Shown here: positions 44,148 to 51,674 of the stretch, piece after piece
How the letters are laid out: each line of letters opens with the position of its first letter
Position numbering within the stretch: the stretch's first letter is position 1
DNA from: Dethiosulfovibrio russensis
GTDB taxonomy: Bacteria; Synergistota; Synergistia; Synergistales; Dethiosulfovibrionaceae
Assembly: GCF_021568855.1 (NCBI RefSeq)
Contig: NZ_JAKGUG010000003.1
Coordinates: forward strand, 124,001 to 188,000
DNA length: 64,000 nt
Direction of reading: 5' to 3'
Position numbers and translations under genes: made by a program
Notes under the pieces: model-generated
Seen by the model: only the letters and a program-made list of their open reading frames with translations
Databases searched by the model: none
Told to the model about the DNA's origin: nothing

Positions 44148-45206
44148 ATGGCTAAGGTACTAATGAAAGGAACCGAGGCGATAGCTGAGGCTGCCATCCA
44201 GGCCGGTTGCAGATATTTCTTCGGATATCCCATCACACCGCAGAACGAGATCCCCGAGTACATGTCCGCTCATCTTCCCGAGCACGGAGGGATCTATATT
44301 CAGGGAGAGAGCGAGGTCGCTTCGGTCAACATGATATTGGGTGCCGCTGCCACGGGATACCAGGTCATGACCACGTCCTCCAGCCCTGGAATATCGCTCA
44401 TGTCCGAGGGGCTCAGCTATATCGCCGGATCGGAGCTTCCGGCTGTCGTGGTCAACGTCATGAGAGGAGGCCCCGGTCTCGGAGGTATCCTTCCTTCCCA
44501 GGCTGACTATCTTCAGGCTACCAAAGGCGGCGGAAACGGAGACTATCACCTGATGGTATTCGCTCCCAGCACCCTTCAGGAGACGGTGGAGGTCGTACAG
44601 TCCGCCTGGGACTATGCCTTCAAGTACAGAAATCCGGTCATGATTCTGGCCGACGGCTTCATGGGACAGATGATGGAGCCGGTGGAGATAACCCCTCACG
44701 AGACGGAGAGAGGGGACTGGAAAAGCTGGGGACTGGGAAACAAGGGAGCCAGAGAGGGCAAAAAGAGATCCCTTATCAAGAGCATGTACCTCACCGCCGA
44801 GCTTCTTGAGGCCCACAACAGTAAACTTCAGGAAAAATACGACAGGATGCAGAAAGAGGACGTCAAGTGGGAGGAGCTTCACGTAGAGGACGCCGAGTTG
44901 GTCATAGCCTCCTACGGAACTACCGCCCGTATCGCCAAGTCCGCTATCAGTCACCTGAGAGAGCAGGGATACAAGGTCGGAATGATCCGTCCCATAACTC
45001 TGTTCCCCTTCCCCTACGAGCCCTTCGAGAAGCTCACCGACAGGGTGAAGCATATCCTTGATCTCGAGATGAACATGGGGCAGATGATAGACGACGTCAA
45101 GATCGCTACGAAGAGCCGTTTCCCCGTCAGCTTCTACGGTCGTTGCGGTGGAGTAGCCCCCTCGGTCGAAGAGATCGAGAATCAGTGCAAGCAAATTCTG
45201 GGATAG
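44148..45206 (+). CDS. vorB: 2-oxoacid:ferredoxin oxidoreductase alpha subunit (VorB/KorA type)
   Basis: 352 residues. The pyrimidine-binding domain opens with MKGTEAIAEAAIQAGCRYFFGYPITPQNEIPEYMS and has SSSPGISLMSEGLSYIAGSELP, matching the group usually named VorB (branched-chain 2-oxoacid) or KorA (2-oxoglutarate). It oxidatively decarboxylates a 2-oxoacid to an acyl-CoA, reducing ferredoxin. The true substrate cannot be read from sequence; branched-chain oxoacids would suit an amino-acid fermenter. GGGGGG lies before the ATG. Confidence 0.9.
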   Translation: MAKVLMKGTEAIAEAAIQAGCRYFFGYPITPQNEIPEYMSAHLPEHGGIYIQGESEVASVNMILGAAATGYQVMTTSSSPGISLMSEGLSYIAGSELPAVVVNVMRGGPGLGGILPSQADYLQATKGGGNGDYHLMVFAPSTLQETVEVVQSAWDYAFKYRNPVMILADGFMGQMMEPVEITPHETERGDWKSWGLGNKGAREGKKRSLIKSMYLTAELLEAHNSKLQEKYDRMQKEDVKWEELHVEDAELVIASYGTTARIAKSAISHLREQGYKVGMIRPITLFPFPYEPFEKLTDRVKHILDLEMNMGQMIDDVKIATKSRFPVSFYGRCGGVAPSVEEIENQCKQILG

Positions 45207-45218
45207 GGGGTCCTAATA

Positions 45219-45965
45219 ATGGCTGAAACCAAAGTTTATTCTCGTCCTGAGACCTGGACAAAAGGCATACACACCCATTATTGTCCCGGTTGCGGTCATG
45301 GAATAGCTCATAGGATGATCTGTGAGGTCATCGACGAGATGGGCATACAGGAAGAGACCGTCAGCATGTCCCCGGTGGGATGTGCTGCTATGATGTACGA
45401 CTATATCGACATAGATTACGTCGAGGCGGCTCACGGCAGAGCTCCGGCAACCGCCACCGGTATCAAAAGGGTCCTTCCGGACAAGTTCGTCTTTACCTAT
45501 CAGGGAGACGGAGACCTGGCCTCCATCGGCATGGCAGAGATCGTCCACGCCGCCAACAGGGGGGAGAAGTTCTGTACTTTCTTCATCAACAACGCCATAT
45601 ATGGCATGACCGGTGGACAGATGGCCCCTACTACCCTTATAGGTCAGAAGGCCACCACCTGTCCTCAGGGAAGGGATCCCGAGCTTGCCGGATTCCCCAT
45701 GAGAATGTGCGAGATGCTTGCCACACTGGAGACCCCCGCCTATATAGAACGGGTCTCTTTGTCCAAGCCGAAGTATATAATGCAGGCAAAGAAGGCCTTC
45801 CAGAAAGCCTTCAACTACCAGAAGGAAGGCAGAGGGTTCTGCTTCATAGAGGTTCTCTCCACCTGTCCCACCAACTGGGGAATGAACCCGGTAGAGGCCT
45901 TCGAGTGGCAGATAGAGAAGATGATCCCCTACTATCCTCTGGGCGTCTTCAAGGATTTCGAGTAA
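45219..45965 (+). CDS. 2-oxoacid:ferredoxin oxidoreductase beta subunit
   Basis: 248 residues. Thiamine diphosphate and cluster binding are seen in HYCPGCGHGIAHRM and in the GDGDLASIGMAEIVHAANR plus NNAIYGMTGGQ segments. It houses the thiamine cofactor with the alpha subunit. AGGGGG precedes the ATG. Short spacers join it to its neighbours. Confidence 0.93.
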   Translation: MAETKVYSRPETWTKGIHTHYCPGCGHGIAHRMICEVIDEMGIQEETVSMSPVGCAAMMYDYIDIDYVEAAHGRAPATATGIKRVLPDKFVFTYQGDGDLASIGMAEIVHAANRGEKFCTFFINNAIYGMTGGQMAPTTLIGQKATTCPQGRDPELAGFPMRMCEMLATLETPAYIERVSLSKPKYIMQAKKAFQKAFNYQKEGRGFCFIEVLSTCPTNWGMNPVEAFEWQIEKMIPYYPLGVFKDFE

Positions 45966-45978
45966 GGGGGCCGGTGAT

Positions 45979-46542
45979 ATGTCCGATAAGTTCTACATGG
46001 ATCTTCTAGCCGCCGGCTTCGGCGGACAGGGAATAATGATGTTGGGACAGTTGGTAGCATATTCGGGAATACACCAGGGGCGTCACGTGACCTGGATCCC
46101 CGCCTACGGTCCCGAGATGCGCGGAGGCACCGCGAACTGCTCCTGCGTTGTGAGCAGCGAGGAGATCGGATCTCCCGTCGTGGGATCCGCCGACGTCGTG
46201 GTTGTGATGAACCAGCCTTCGCTGGAGAAGTTCGCTCCCAGGGTCAAGCCCGGTGGATATCTTATCTACAACAGCGATCTCGTTGAGTATTCCTCTCCCA
46301 GGACGGACGTGACGGTCCTTCCCGTTCCGGCTCAGACGATGGCCCACGATCTCGGAAGCGACAGGGTCGCCAACATAATAATGCTCGGGGTTATCGTCAA
46401 GGCATCCGGCATGGTGTCAGAGAATGACGCCCTGGAGACCATAAAGGAAAAGCTGGGAGCCAAGAAGCCCAAGTTCCTTCCGATGAACCTCGAGGCCTTC
46501 GACAAGGGGATGTCCGTAGCCGAAGAGCTGATGAATAAATAG
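45979..46542 (+). CDS. 2-oxoacid:ferredoxin oxidoreductase gamma subunit
   Basis: 187 residues with the gamma-domain signature AGFGGQGIMMLGQLVAYSG and YGPEMRGGTANCSVV-like text (here GGTANCSCVVSSEE). It completes the four-subunit enzyme and helps bind coenzyme A. It is followed after three bases by a Nudix gene. Confidence 0.93.
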   Translation: MSDKFYMDLLAAGFGGQGIMMLGQLVAYSGIHQGRHVTWIPAYGPEMRGGTANCSCVVSSEEIGSPVVGSADVVVVMNQPSLEKFAPRVKPGGYLIYNSDLVEYSSPRTDVTVLPVPAQTMAHDLGSDRVANIIMLGVIVKASGMVSENDALETIKEKLGAKKPKFLPMNLEAFDKGMSVAEELMNK

Positions 46543-46545
46543 GCC

Positions 46546-47088
46546 ATGGATCAAAGGGAGAGGCCGATAGCCTCCAGGTCGGTCTATGAAGGGGCTATAC
46601 TGAACCTTCGTGTGGACGACGTGATCATGCCCAACGGGAGAGAGACCAAGAGAGAGGTCGTAGAACACTCTCCCGCGGTCGGAATCGTGGCCGTTCAGGA
46701 CGGATGTCTGTTTTTGGTGGAACAGTTCAGATATGCGGTGAGAACCTCCCTCCTGGAGATCCCGGCAGGCATAGTCGAAAAGGGGGAATCCCCCGTTGAG
46801 ACCGCTTGCAGGGAGATACAGGAGGAGATAGGCTATCGAGCCGACCGAATGGAGGAGATCGGGAGACTCTACACCTCCCCGGGGTTCAGCGAGGAAGAAC
46901 TGATATTCTTCTGGGCCGATGGACTCTCCCCTTCCAAACTTCCCGCCGACGACGATGAGTCGATCGTGGTCCGCAAGGTGCCTATACCTGAGGTTTGGAA
47001 TATGATCCGAGACGGGACGATCCGAGACGGCAAGACCGTTGCGATCCTTTCCCGACTGGCTTTAGAGGGGAAAATAGCATATCATTAA
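46546..47088 (+). CDS. Nudix hydrolase, ADP-ribose pyrophosphatase type
   Basis: 180 residues. The Nudix box matches G-X5-E-X7-REUXEEXGU exactly (GIVEKGESPVETACREIQEEIG). The surrounding EQFRYAV and LYTSPGFSEEELIFFWA fit ADP-sugar pyrophosphatases that recycle ADP-ribose. The stop codon lies within the following terminator stem. Confidence 0.88.
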   Translation: MDQRERPIASRSVYEGAILNLRVDDVIMPNGRETKREVVEHSPAVGIVAVQDGCLFLVEQFRYAVRTSLLEIPAGIVEKGESPVETACREIQEEIGYRADRMEEIGRLYTSPGFSEEELIFFWADGLSPSKLPADDDESIVVRKVPIPEVWNMIRDGTIRDGKTVAILSRLALEGKIAYH

Positions 47089-47111
47089 GGGAGGCCTTGT
47101 GCCTCCCTTTT
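47087..47111 (+). terminator. Terminator after the Nudix gene
   Basis: AAGGGAGGC, loop CTTGT, GCCTCCCTT and a run of T's. The stop codon of the Nudix gene forms part of the stem. Confidence 0.8.
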
Positions 47112-47138
47112 CGTTATCCTTCGTCAGGAGCTGAGTCT

Positions 47139-48032
47139 ATGACGTCTTTCTCTTCCATCCTAGGACAATTTTTAAGCTACCTCTCTCTGGAACTGGGGGA
47201 GAGCCAGAACACCTGCAAAGCTTACCGTGTCGATATAAGCCAATGGAGCGATTTCTGTTCCCGATCGGGCAGGGATTCCGTTGCCTCCGATTCGGACCTT
47301 TACGGAAAATACATTCACTATATGAGATCGATCGACCTTGCTCCGGCTACGATTCAGAGGAAGTGCGCCGCGGTCAGGACATGGATTAACTTCTTGGTCG
47401 TGGAGGGCTATGTCTCGGACGATGTCCCTATGCCGACCTTGCCGGATAGACCTAAAAGACTGCCTCAGCTTTTGACCGAAGGCGAGGTCTCCAGGCTTTT
47501 AGGGGCCTGTGACGGCGATCCAATGGGGTACCTGGACTTCAGGGATAGAGCCATATTGGAGACCCTTTACGGGTGTGGCCTGAGGGCCTCCGAGCTATGT
47601 TCTCTCAAGTTGAGGGATCTTCAATTCGAGAGGGCCAGTATGATAATATTTGGTAAGGGTAATAAAGAGAGAATGGTTCCCTTGGTGGGAAGCGCTAGAC
47701 GGTGGATTGAGCGTTTTATAGACGAGGCTAGGCCGTCGGTGGTAAAAGAAGGTGTCGACCAGGTTTTTCTGTCCAGGAACGGACGTCCAATGAGGCGGGA
47801 ATCGTTGTGGAAGATGATAAGAAAAAGAGGCTCCAGAGCAGGTATATCTCAGAGTCGTCTTCATCCTCACGTGATAAGACACACCGTGGCCAGCCATCTT
47901 CTTCGAAGAGGCATGGATCTTCGGACCTTGCAGGAGTTTCTGGGGCATGAGTCCATCGGCACTACGGAAAAGTATCTTCATTTCGATCAGGAACTACGGG
48001 ATGTCTACGACCGTAGTCATCCTAGAGCATAG
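47139..48032 (+). CDS. xerD: Tyrosine recombinase XerC/XerD
   Basis: 297 residues. N-terminal SAM-like DNA-binding domain and C-terminal catalytic domain with the R-K-H-R-H-Y set: GCGLRASEL, GKGNKERMVPL, HPHVIRHTVASHL and LGHESIGTTEKYLHF (Tyr nucleophile). It resolves chromosome dimers at dif. ATG at 47139 has AGGAG nine bases upstream. Length and housekeeping context argue against a phage integrase. Whether it is XerC or XerD is not certain. Confidence 0.9.
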   Translation: MTSFSSILGQFLSYLSLELGESQNTCKAYRVDISQWSDFCSRSGRDSVASDSDLYGKYIHYMRSIDLAPATIQRKCAAVRTWINFLVVEGYVSDDVPMPTLPDRPKRLPQLLTEGEVSRLLGACDGDPMGYLDFRDRAILETLYGCGLRASELCSLKLRDLQFERASMIIFGKGNKERMVPLVGSARRWIERFIDEARPSVVKEGVDQVFLSRNGRPMRRESLWKMIRKRGSRAGISQSRLHPHVIRHTVASHLLRRGMDLRTLQEFLGHESIGTTEKYLHFDQELRDVYDRSHPRA

Positions 48033-48052
48033 ATATCCAGGAGGTAGATCGT

Positions 48053-48871
48053 ATGATCAAAAAGATAGACGAGGCTTTGAGGACTATAAAGGACAGGGTC
48101 GGCTTTACCCCGGATATCGCGGTGGTACTGGGCTCCGGATTAGGAGCCCTGGCCGATGCCATAGAGAATCCCATAGTGATTCCCTACGAGGAGATCCCCC
48201 ATTGGCCTATGTCGACTGCTCCAGGCCATGCCGGTAGGCTGGTGGCAGGGTCTTTCTGCGGTAAATCCGTCGTAGCCATGCAGGGAAGGCTGCATTTCTA
48301 CGAGGGCTACCAGATGGATCAGGTGGTCTTCCCGGTAAGGGTGTTCGGAAGATGGGGAATACCCTATTTCGTGGCCTCCAACGCCAGCGGCGGGATAGGC
48401 TACGGTCTGGTGCCAGGGGATATGGTCTTGATACACGACCACATAAACCTCATGGGCACCAACCCTCTTATAGGTCCCAACCTCTCGGAGTTAGGAGAGA
48501 GGTTCCCCGATATGTCCTATGCCTACGACAGGGATCTTCTGGATATAGCCGAGGAAGTGTCGAGGGACAAGGGCATAACCACCAGGAGGGGAGTATACGT
48601 GGCTTTCACCGGGCCTTCCTACGAGACCCCGGCGGAGATACGCATGGCTCGTACCCTTGGGGCCGACGTGGTCGGTATGTCCACCGTGCCGGAGGTCATA
48701 GTGGCCAGACAGGCCGGTATGAAGGTCTTCGCCGTCTCCTGCGTGGCCAATTATGCGGCAGGTATGACCGCCTCTGCTCTTTCCGAGCAGGAGGTCCTCG
48801 ACGAGATGGCCAAGGCAGCGGGAAAGCTTACCGCCCTTGTCGGCGGGGTAATAGAGAAGCTGGAAATGTAG
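48053..48871 (+). CDS. punA: Purine-nucleoside phosphorylase
   Basis: 272 residues of the trimeric PNP/MTAP family: VVLGSGLGALADAI, TAPGHAGRLVAG, QGRLHFYEGY, NASGGIGYGLVPGD and VGMSTVPEVIVARQAG. The pattern fits inosine/guanosine PNP. It splits purine nucleosides with phosphate; it might also handle methylthioinosine, which would close the mtaD-mtnA route encoded upstream (inference). It forms a nucleoside-salvage pair with the next gene. Confidence 0.93.
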   Translation: MIKKIDEALRTIKDRVGFTPDIAVVLGSGLGALADAIENPIVIPYEEIPHWPMSTAPGHAGRLVAGSFCGKSVVAMQGRLHFYEGYQMDQVVFPVRVFGRWGIPYFVASNASGGIGYGLVPGDMVLIHDHINLMGTNPLIGPNLSELGERFPDMSYAYDRDLLDIAEEVSRDKGITTRRGVYVAFTGPSYETPAEIRMARTLGADVVGMSTVPEVIVARQAGMKVFAVSCVANYAAGMTASALSEQEVLDEMAKAAGKLTALVGGVIEKLEM

Positions 48872-48873
48872 TC

Positions 48874-50184
48874 ATGTTCGACGTCTTGAGGTTCATAGAG
48901 ACCAAAAGGGACCGAAGGAAACACGATAAAGGGGATATCGAGGCCTTCGTGACCGATGCTCTGACCGGACAGGTGAGGGAATATCACGTCGCTGCCTGGC
49001 TGATGGCGGTCTACCTTAACGGGATGGAGGAGGACGAGCTCCTGAGCTTTACCTCCGCTCTCGCCGAATCGGGGAAGAGGGTTTCCTTCCCTAAAGGGTT
49101 GAACTGCATCGATAAGCACAGTACCGGCGGTGTGGGAGACAAGACATCCATGGTTCTGGTCCCCTTGGTGGCCTCCTGCGGCGTCCCGGTGGCCAAGCTC
49201 TCGGGGAGAGGGCTTGGCTTTACCGGAGGTACTGTCGACAAGCTCGAATCGATCCCTGGGTTCAGCGTCGATATGTCTCTGGCAGATTTTAGCGATCAGG
49301 TTGAGAGGATCGGCTGTGCCATCGCCGGTCATTCTCACGATCTGGCGCCGGCGGAGGCTCTTTTCTACGAGCTCAGAGACGTGACCTCCACCGTTCAATC
49401 CGTCCCTCTCATCTGTTCGAGCATCGTGAGCAAGAAGATCGCCGGGGGAGCCTCCGGCTTCGTCTTCGACGTAAAATACGGTTCCGGGGCGTTGATGGAG
49501 AGTCTTCAGGACGCGGAGATCCTGGCGAAATCCCTGGTGGACGTATCGGATAAGCTGGGTTTCCCAAGCTCTGCCCTCATAACCTCTATGGAACAGCCAC
49601 TAGGAAGATGGGTAGGAAACTCTATGGAGGTTTTCGAATCCATAGAGGTTCTGAGAGGCGGTGGACCTGAGGATACGGTGGATCTGTGTCTGGATCTTGC
49701 AGGAGAGATGATCTTTCAGGGAGGCCGGGCCGATTCTCCCGACTCCGGGCGGGCTATGGCCCGTGATGCCCTCGATTCTGGAGCGGGACTGAGGAAATTT
49801 GTCGATCTCGTCAAAGAACAGGGTGGAACGGAGGAGGTTATCTCCCATCCTGAAAGATACCTCAGACACGGTTCGATGGTGTACGAGGTTAAAGCCGAGA
49901 TACCTGGCTTCATCCACTCGGTGGATACCAAATCCGTCGGAGAGGCGGTCCGCAGGATAGGCGGTGGACGAATGAACAGGGAAGACCAGGTGGATCCCGG
50001 CGCTGCAATAGAGATAATGGCCGGTATCGGAGATTCCGTTACGGTAGGCCAGCCTTTGATGAGGCTTTACTGTAACGATAGATCCCTGGCCGATTCAGGT
50101 GTCCCCTATGTGACGGAAGCTTTTTCCATTCGGGAGGAACTTCCCGAGGTGCCTAAGTTGGTTCAGGAGAGGATAGGAAGGTAG
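48874..50184 (+). CDS. pdp: Pyrimidine-nucleoside phosphorylase
   Basis: 436 residues of the DeoA/Pdp/TrpD-like fold. Phosphate-binding KHSTGGVGDKTSMVL, LSGRGLGFTGGTVDKLE and SSIVSKKIAGGASGFVFDVKYGSGA are standard. It phosphorolyses thymidine, and if Pdp type also uridine. It starts two bases after punA and ends next to the J-protein gene. The Pdp versus DeoA choice is uncertain. Confidence 0.9.
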   Translation: MFDVLRFIETKRDRRKHDKGDIEAFVTDALTGQVREYHVAAWLMAVYLNGMEEDELLSFTSALAESGKRVSFPKGLNCIDKHSTGGVGDKTSMVLVPLVASCGVPVAKLSGRGLGFTGGTVDKLESIPGFSVDMSLADFSDQVERIGCAIAGHSHDLAPAEALFYELRDVTSTVQSVPLICSSIVSKKIAGGASGFVFDVKYGSGALMESLQDAEILAKSLVDVSDKLGFPSSALITSMEQPLGRWVGNSMEVFESIEVLRGGGPEDTVDLCLDLAGEMIFQGGRADSPDSGRAMARDALDSGAGLRKFVDLVKEQGGTEEVISHPERYLRHGSMVYEVKAEIPGFIHSVDTKSVGEAVRRIGGGRMNREDQVDPGAAIEIMAGIGDSVTVGQPLMRLYCNDRSLADSGVPYVTEAFSIREELPEVPKLVQERIGR

Positions 50185-50589
50185 ATGGCCCTTATCCTTC
50201 GGTTGTTGCGGCTTCTGCTTCCCCTGTTTTTGTTTTATCTGATAGGCAAGATATTGAGGAGTTTCATCGCCGTTTATATGTATCAGAGAAGCCGGGGAGG
50301 CGGTGGTTCCAGCGGATCCGGTTATGGAAATCCAGGCGGGGAGAGATCTGGAAGCGGAGGTTTCTCCTACGATGGCCGTTCGACGATCGATCCCTATATC
50401 GTACTGGGTTGTTCCAGATCCAGTTCTACCGATGAGATAAAGAAAAAGTATAGGGAGCTTATAGCCAAGTATCATCCAGATAGATTCGTGGGGATGAGTC
50501 TGGACGACGATTTCGTGAAATTGGCTTCGAAGAAATTTCAGGATATACAGGCCGCCTACGACTCCATAAGAAAAGAGAGGGGTTTCTGA
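50185..50589 (+). CDS. Membrane-anchored J-domain protein
   Basis: 134 residues: an N-terminal membrane helix (about 3-30), a Gly/Ser-rich linker (38-62) and a C-terminal J domain (about 67-134) with DPYIVLGCSRSSSTDEIKKKYRE and the HPD motif in AKYHPDRF. It would recruit DnaK to the inner face of the membrane, a layout like DjlA but much shorter and without the DjlA middle domain. It starts directly after the pdp stop with AGGAAGG upstream. Confidence 0.85.
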   Translation: MALILRLLRLLLPLFLFYLIGKILRSFIAVYMYQRSRGGGGSSGSGYGNPGGERSGSGGFSYDGRSTIDPYIVLGCSRSSSTDEIKKKYRELIAKYHPDRFVGMSLDDDFVKLASKKFQDIQAAYDSIRKERGF

Positions 50590-50607
50590 CGACGGCTTTC
50601 CTCGGGG

Positions 50608-50636
50608 TTTTCAAATCGATCCTTATGGGGTACAAT
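50608..50636 (+). promoter_or_regulatory. Likely promoter of the selenocysteine tRNA
   Basis: TTTTCA (50608-50613), a 17-base spacer and TACAAT (50631-50636), ending 15 bases before the mature tRNA. Moderate match. Confidence 0.5.
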
Positions 50637-50651
50637 ACATCACGTTTCGTC

Positions 50652-50750
50652 GGAAGCGAATGTGTCCTGGTGGGCGCCCCGGGCTTCAAACCCGCGCGGG
50701 AGGCGGTATAGGCCGTCTCCGGTGAGTTCGATTCTCACACGCTTCCGCCA
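50652..50750 (+). tRNA. selC: Selenocysteine tRNA, anticodon UCA
   Basis: All hallmarks of bacterial tRNA-Sec are seen. Acceptor GGAAGCG pairs with CGCTTCC; an eighth pair would be A-A. The D stem has six pairs (50662-50667 with 50672-50677) and a four-base loop TGGT. The anticodon loop is CTTCAAA with TCA at 50686-50688. A long variable arm has eight pairs (699-706 with 713-720). The T stem has five pairs with loop TTCGATT. G73 and CCA are encoded. It shows that the organism reads UGA as selenocysteine. No selA, selB or selD is in the window. Confidence 0.95.
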
Positions 50751-50759
50751 AAATTAAGA

Positions 50760-50791
50760 CAAAAAAGCCGCCTGGAAGGGCGGCTTTTTTT
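50760..50791 (+). terminator. Terminator of the selenocysteine tRNA
   Basis: GCCGCC, loop TGGAAG, GGCGGC followed by seven T's, with A's upstream of the stem. Confidence 0.88.
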
Positions 50792-50804
50792 ATGGTCTCA
50801 TATA

Positions 50805-50813
50805 TGTTATAGT
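50805..50813 (+). promoter_or_regulatory. Extended -10 promoter of the FMN riboswitch transcript
   Basis: TGTTATAGT fits an extended -10 (TGnTATAGT) seven or so bases before the riboswitch begins. No good -35 is seen; the region upstream is the T run of the preceding terminator. Confidence 0.5.
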
Positions 50814-50820
50814 TTCAACA

Positions 50821-50951
<131 letters not shown>

Positions 50952-50992
50952 CCGCATCTCAAATGGACATTCCCCTCCTTTATAATTCCAGT

Positions 50993-51024
50993 TCCCGAGC
51001 CATGGTATCTCTATTCTCTCGGGA
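50993..51024 (+). promoter_or_regulatory. Possible ribosome-site sequestering hairpin before ribB
   Basis: TCCCGAG (50993-50999) is the exact complement of CTCGGGA (51018-51024), which includes most of the ribB GGGAGG site. A pyrimidine run TCCCCTCC at 50971-50978 could compete for the same purines. This is the kind of switch expected for an FMN riboswitch acting on translation; pairing is inferred. Confidence 0.5.
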
Positions 51025-51035
51025 GGTCTCTTCAA

Positions 51036-51674
51036 ATGGAACTAACGTATACGCCCAAATGCATCTGCCCAGTGGAACAGGCCCTTTCATCCCTCAGAAG
51101 AGGAGATGGGGTTCTTGTCGTCGACGACAGGGACAGAGAGAACGAGGCGGATTTGATTTTTTCCGCCCGATCTCTCACCGAACCACAGATGACCAGACTT
51201 ATCCGGGATTGCAGTGGCATAGTGTGTCTCTGCATGACCGAGGAGAAAGCCAGAAGCCTGGATCTTCCTCCGATGGTATCGAAGAATACCAGCCGTTACG
51301 GAACGGCTTTCACCGTCTCTATAGAGGCGGCGGAGGGCGTTACCACCGGCGTGTCCGCCTCGGACAGACTGACCACCGTCGAGACAGCGTCGGCGGAGGG
51401 AGCGGTTCCTTCAGATATACATCGCCCCGGCCATGTCTTTCCTTTAGTATCCCGCCCAGGAGGTCTCCTGGAGCGACGGGGACATACGGAGGCCACGGTC
51501 GACCTCATGAAATTGGCGGGGTTGGAACCCGTCGGGGTCCTGTGCGAGCTTATGGACCCCGACGGATCGGGAGAGATGGCCAAGGGCGAGGCAGTAGAGG
51601 AACACGGAGCAGCCAATGGTTATCCCATACTGTCCGTAGAGGAGATTGTCTCCTTCCTCGGAGAGAGGGGCTAG
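51036..51674 (+). CDS. ribB: 3,4-dihydroxy-2-butanone 4-phosphate synthase, stand-alone
   Basis: About 212 residues, single domain. Substrate and metal residues are in [35 protein letters not shown] and [10 protein letters not shown]. It makes the four-carbon unit of riboflavin from ribulose 5-phosphate. ATG at 51036 has GGGAGG eight bases upstream. It duplicates the first domain of RibBA in the rib operon and is the only riboflavin gene here under an FMN riboswitch. Its stop overlaps that of clpB, which runs toward it. Confidence 0.94.
   Translation: MELTYTPKCICPVEQALSSLRRGDGVLVVDDRDRENEADLIFSARSLTEPQMTRLIRDCSGIVCLCMTEEKARSLDLPPMVSKNTSRYGTAFTVSIEAAEGVTTGVSASDRLTTVETASAEGAVPSDIHRPGHVFPLVSRPGGLLERRGHTEATVDLMKLAGLEPVGVLCELMDPDGSGEMAKGEAVEEHGAANGYPILSVEEIVSFLGERG

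Noticed and set aside
47139-48032. Tyrosine recombinase as a sign of a mobile element
   Set aside because: Length and motifs fit XerC/D, the neighbours are housekeeping genes, and no attachment-site repeats are seen.
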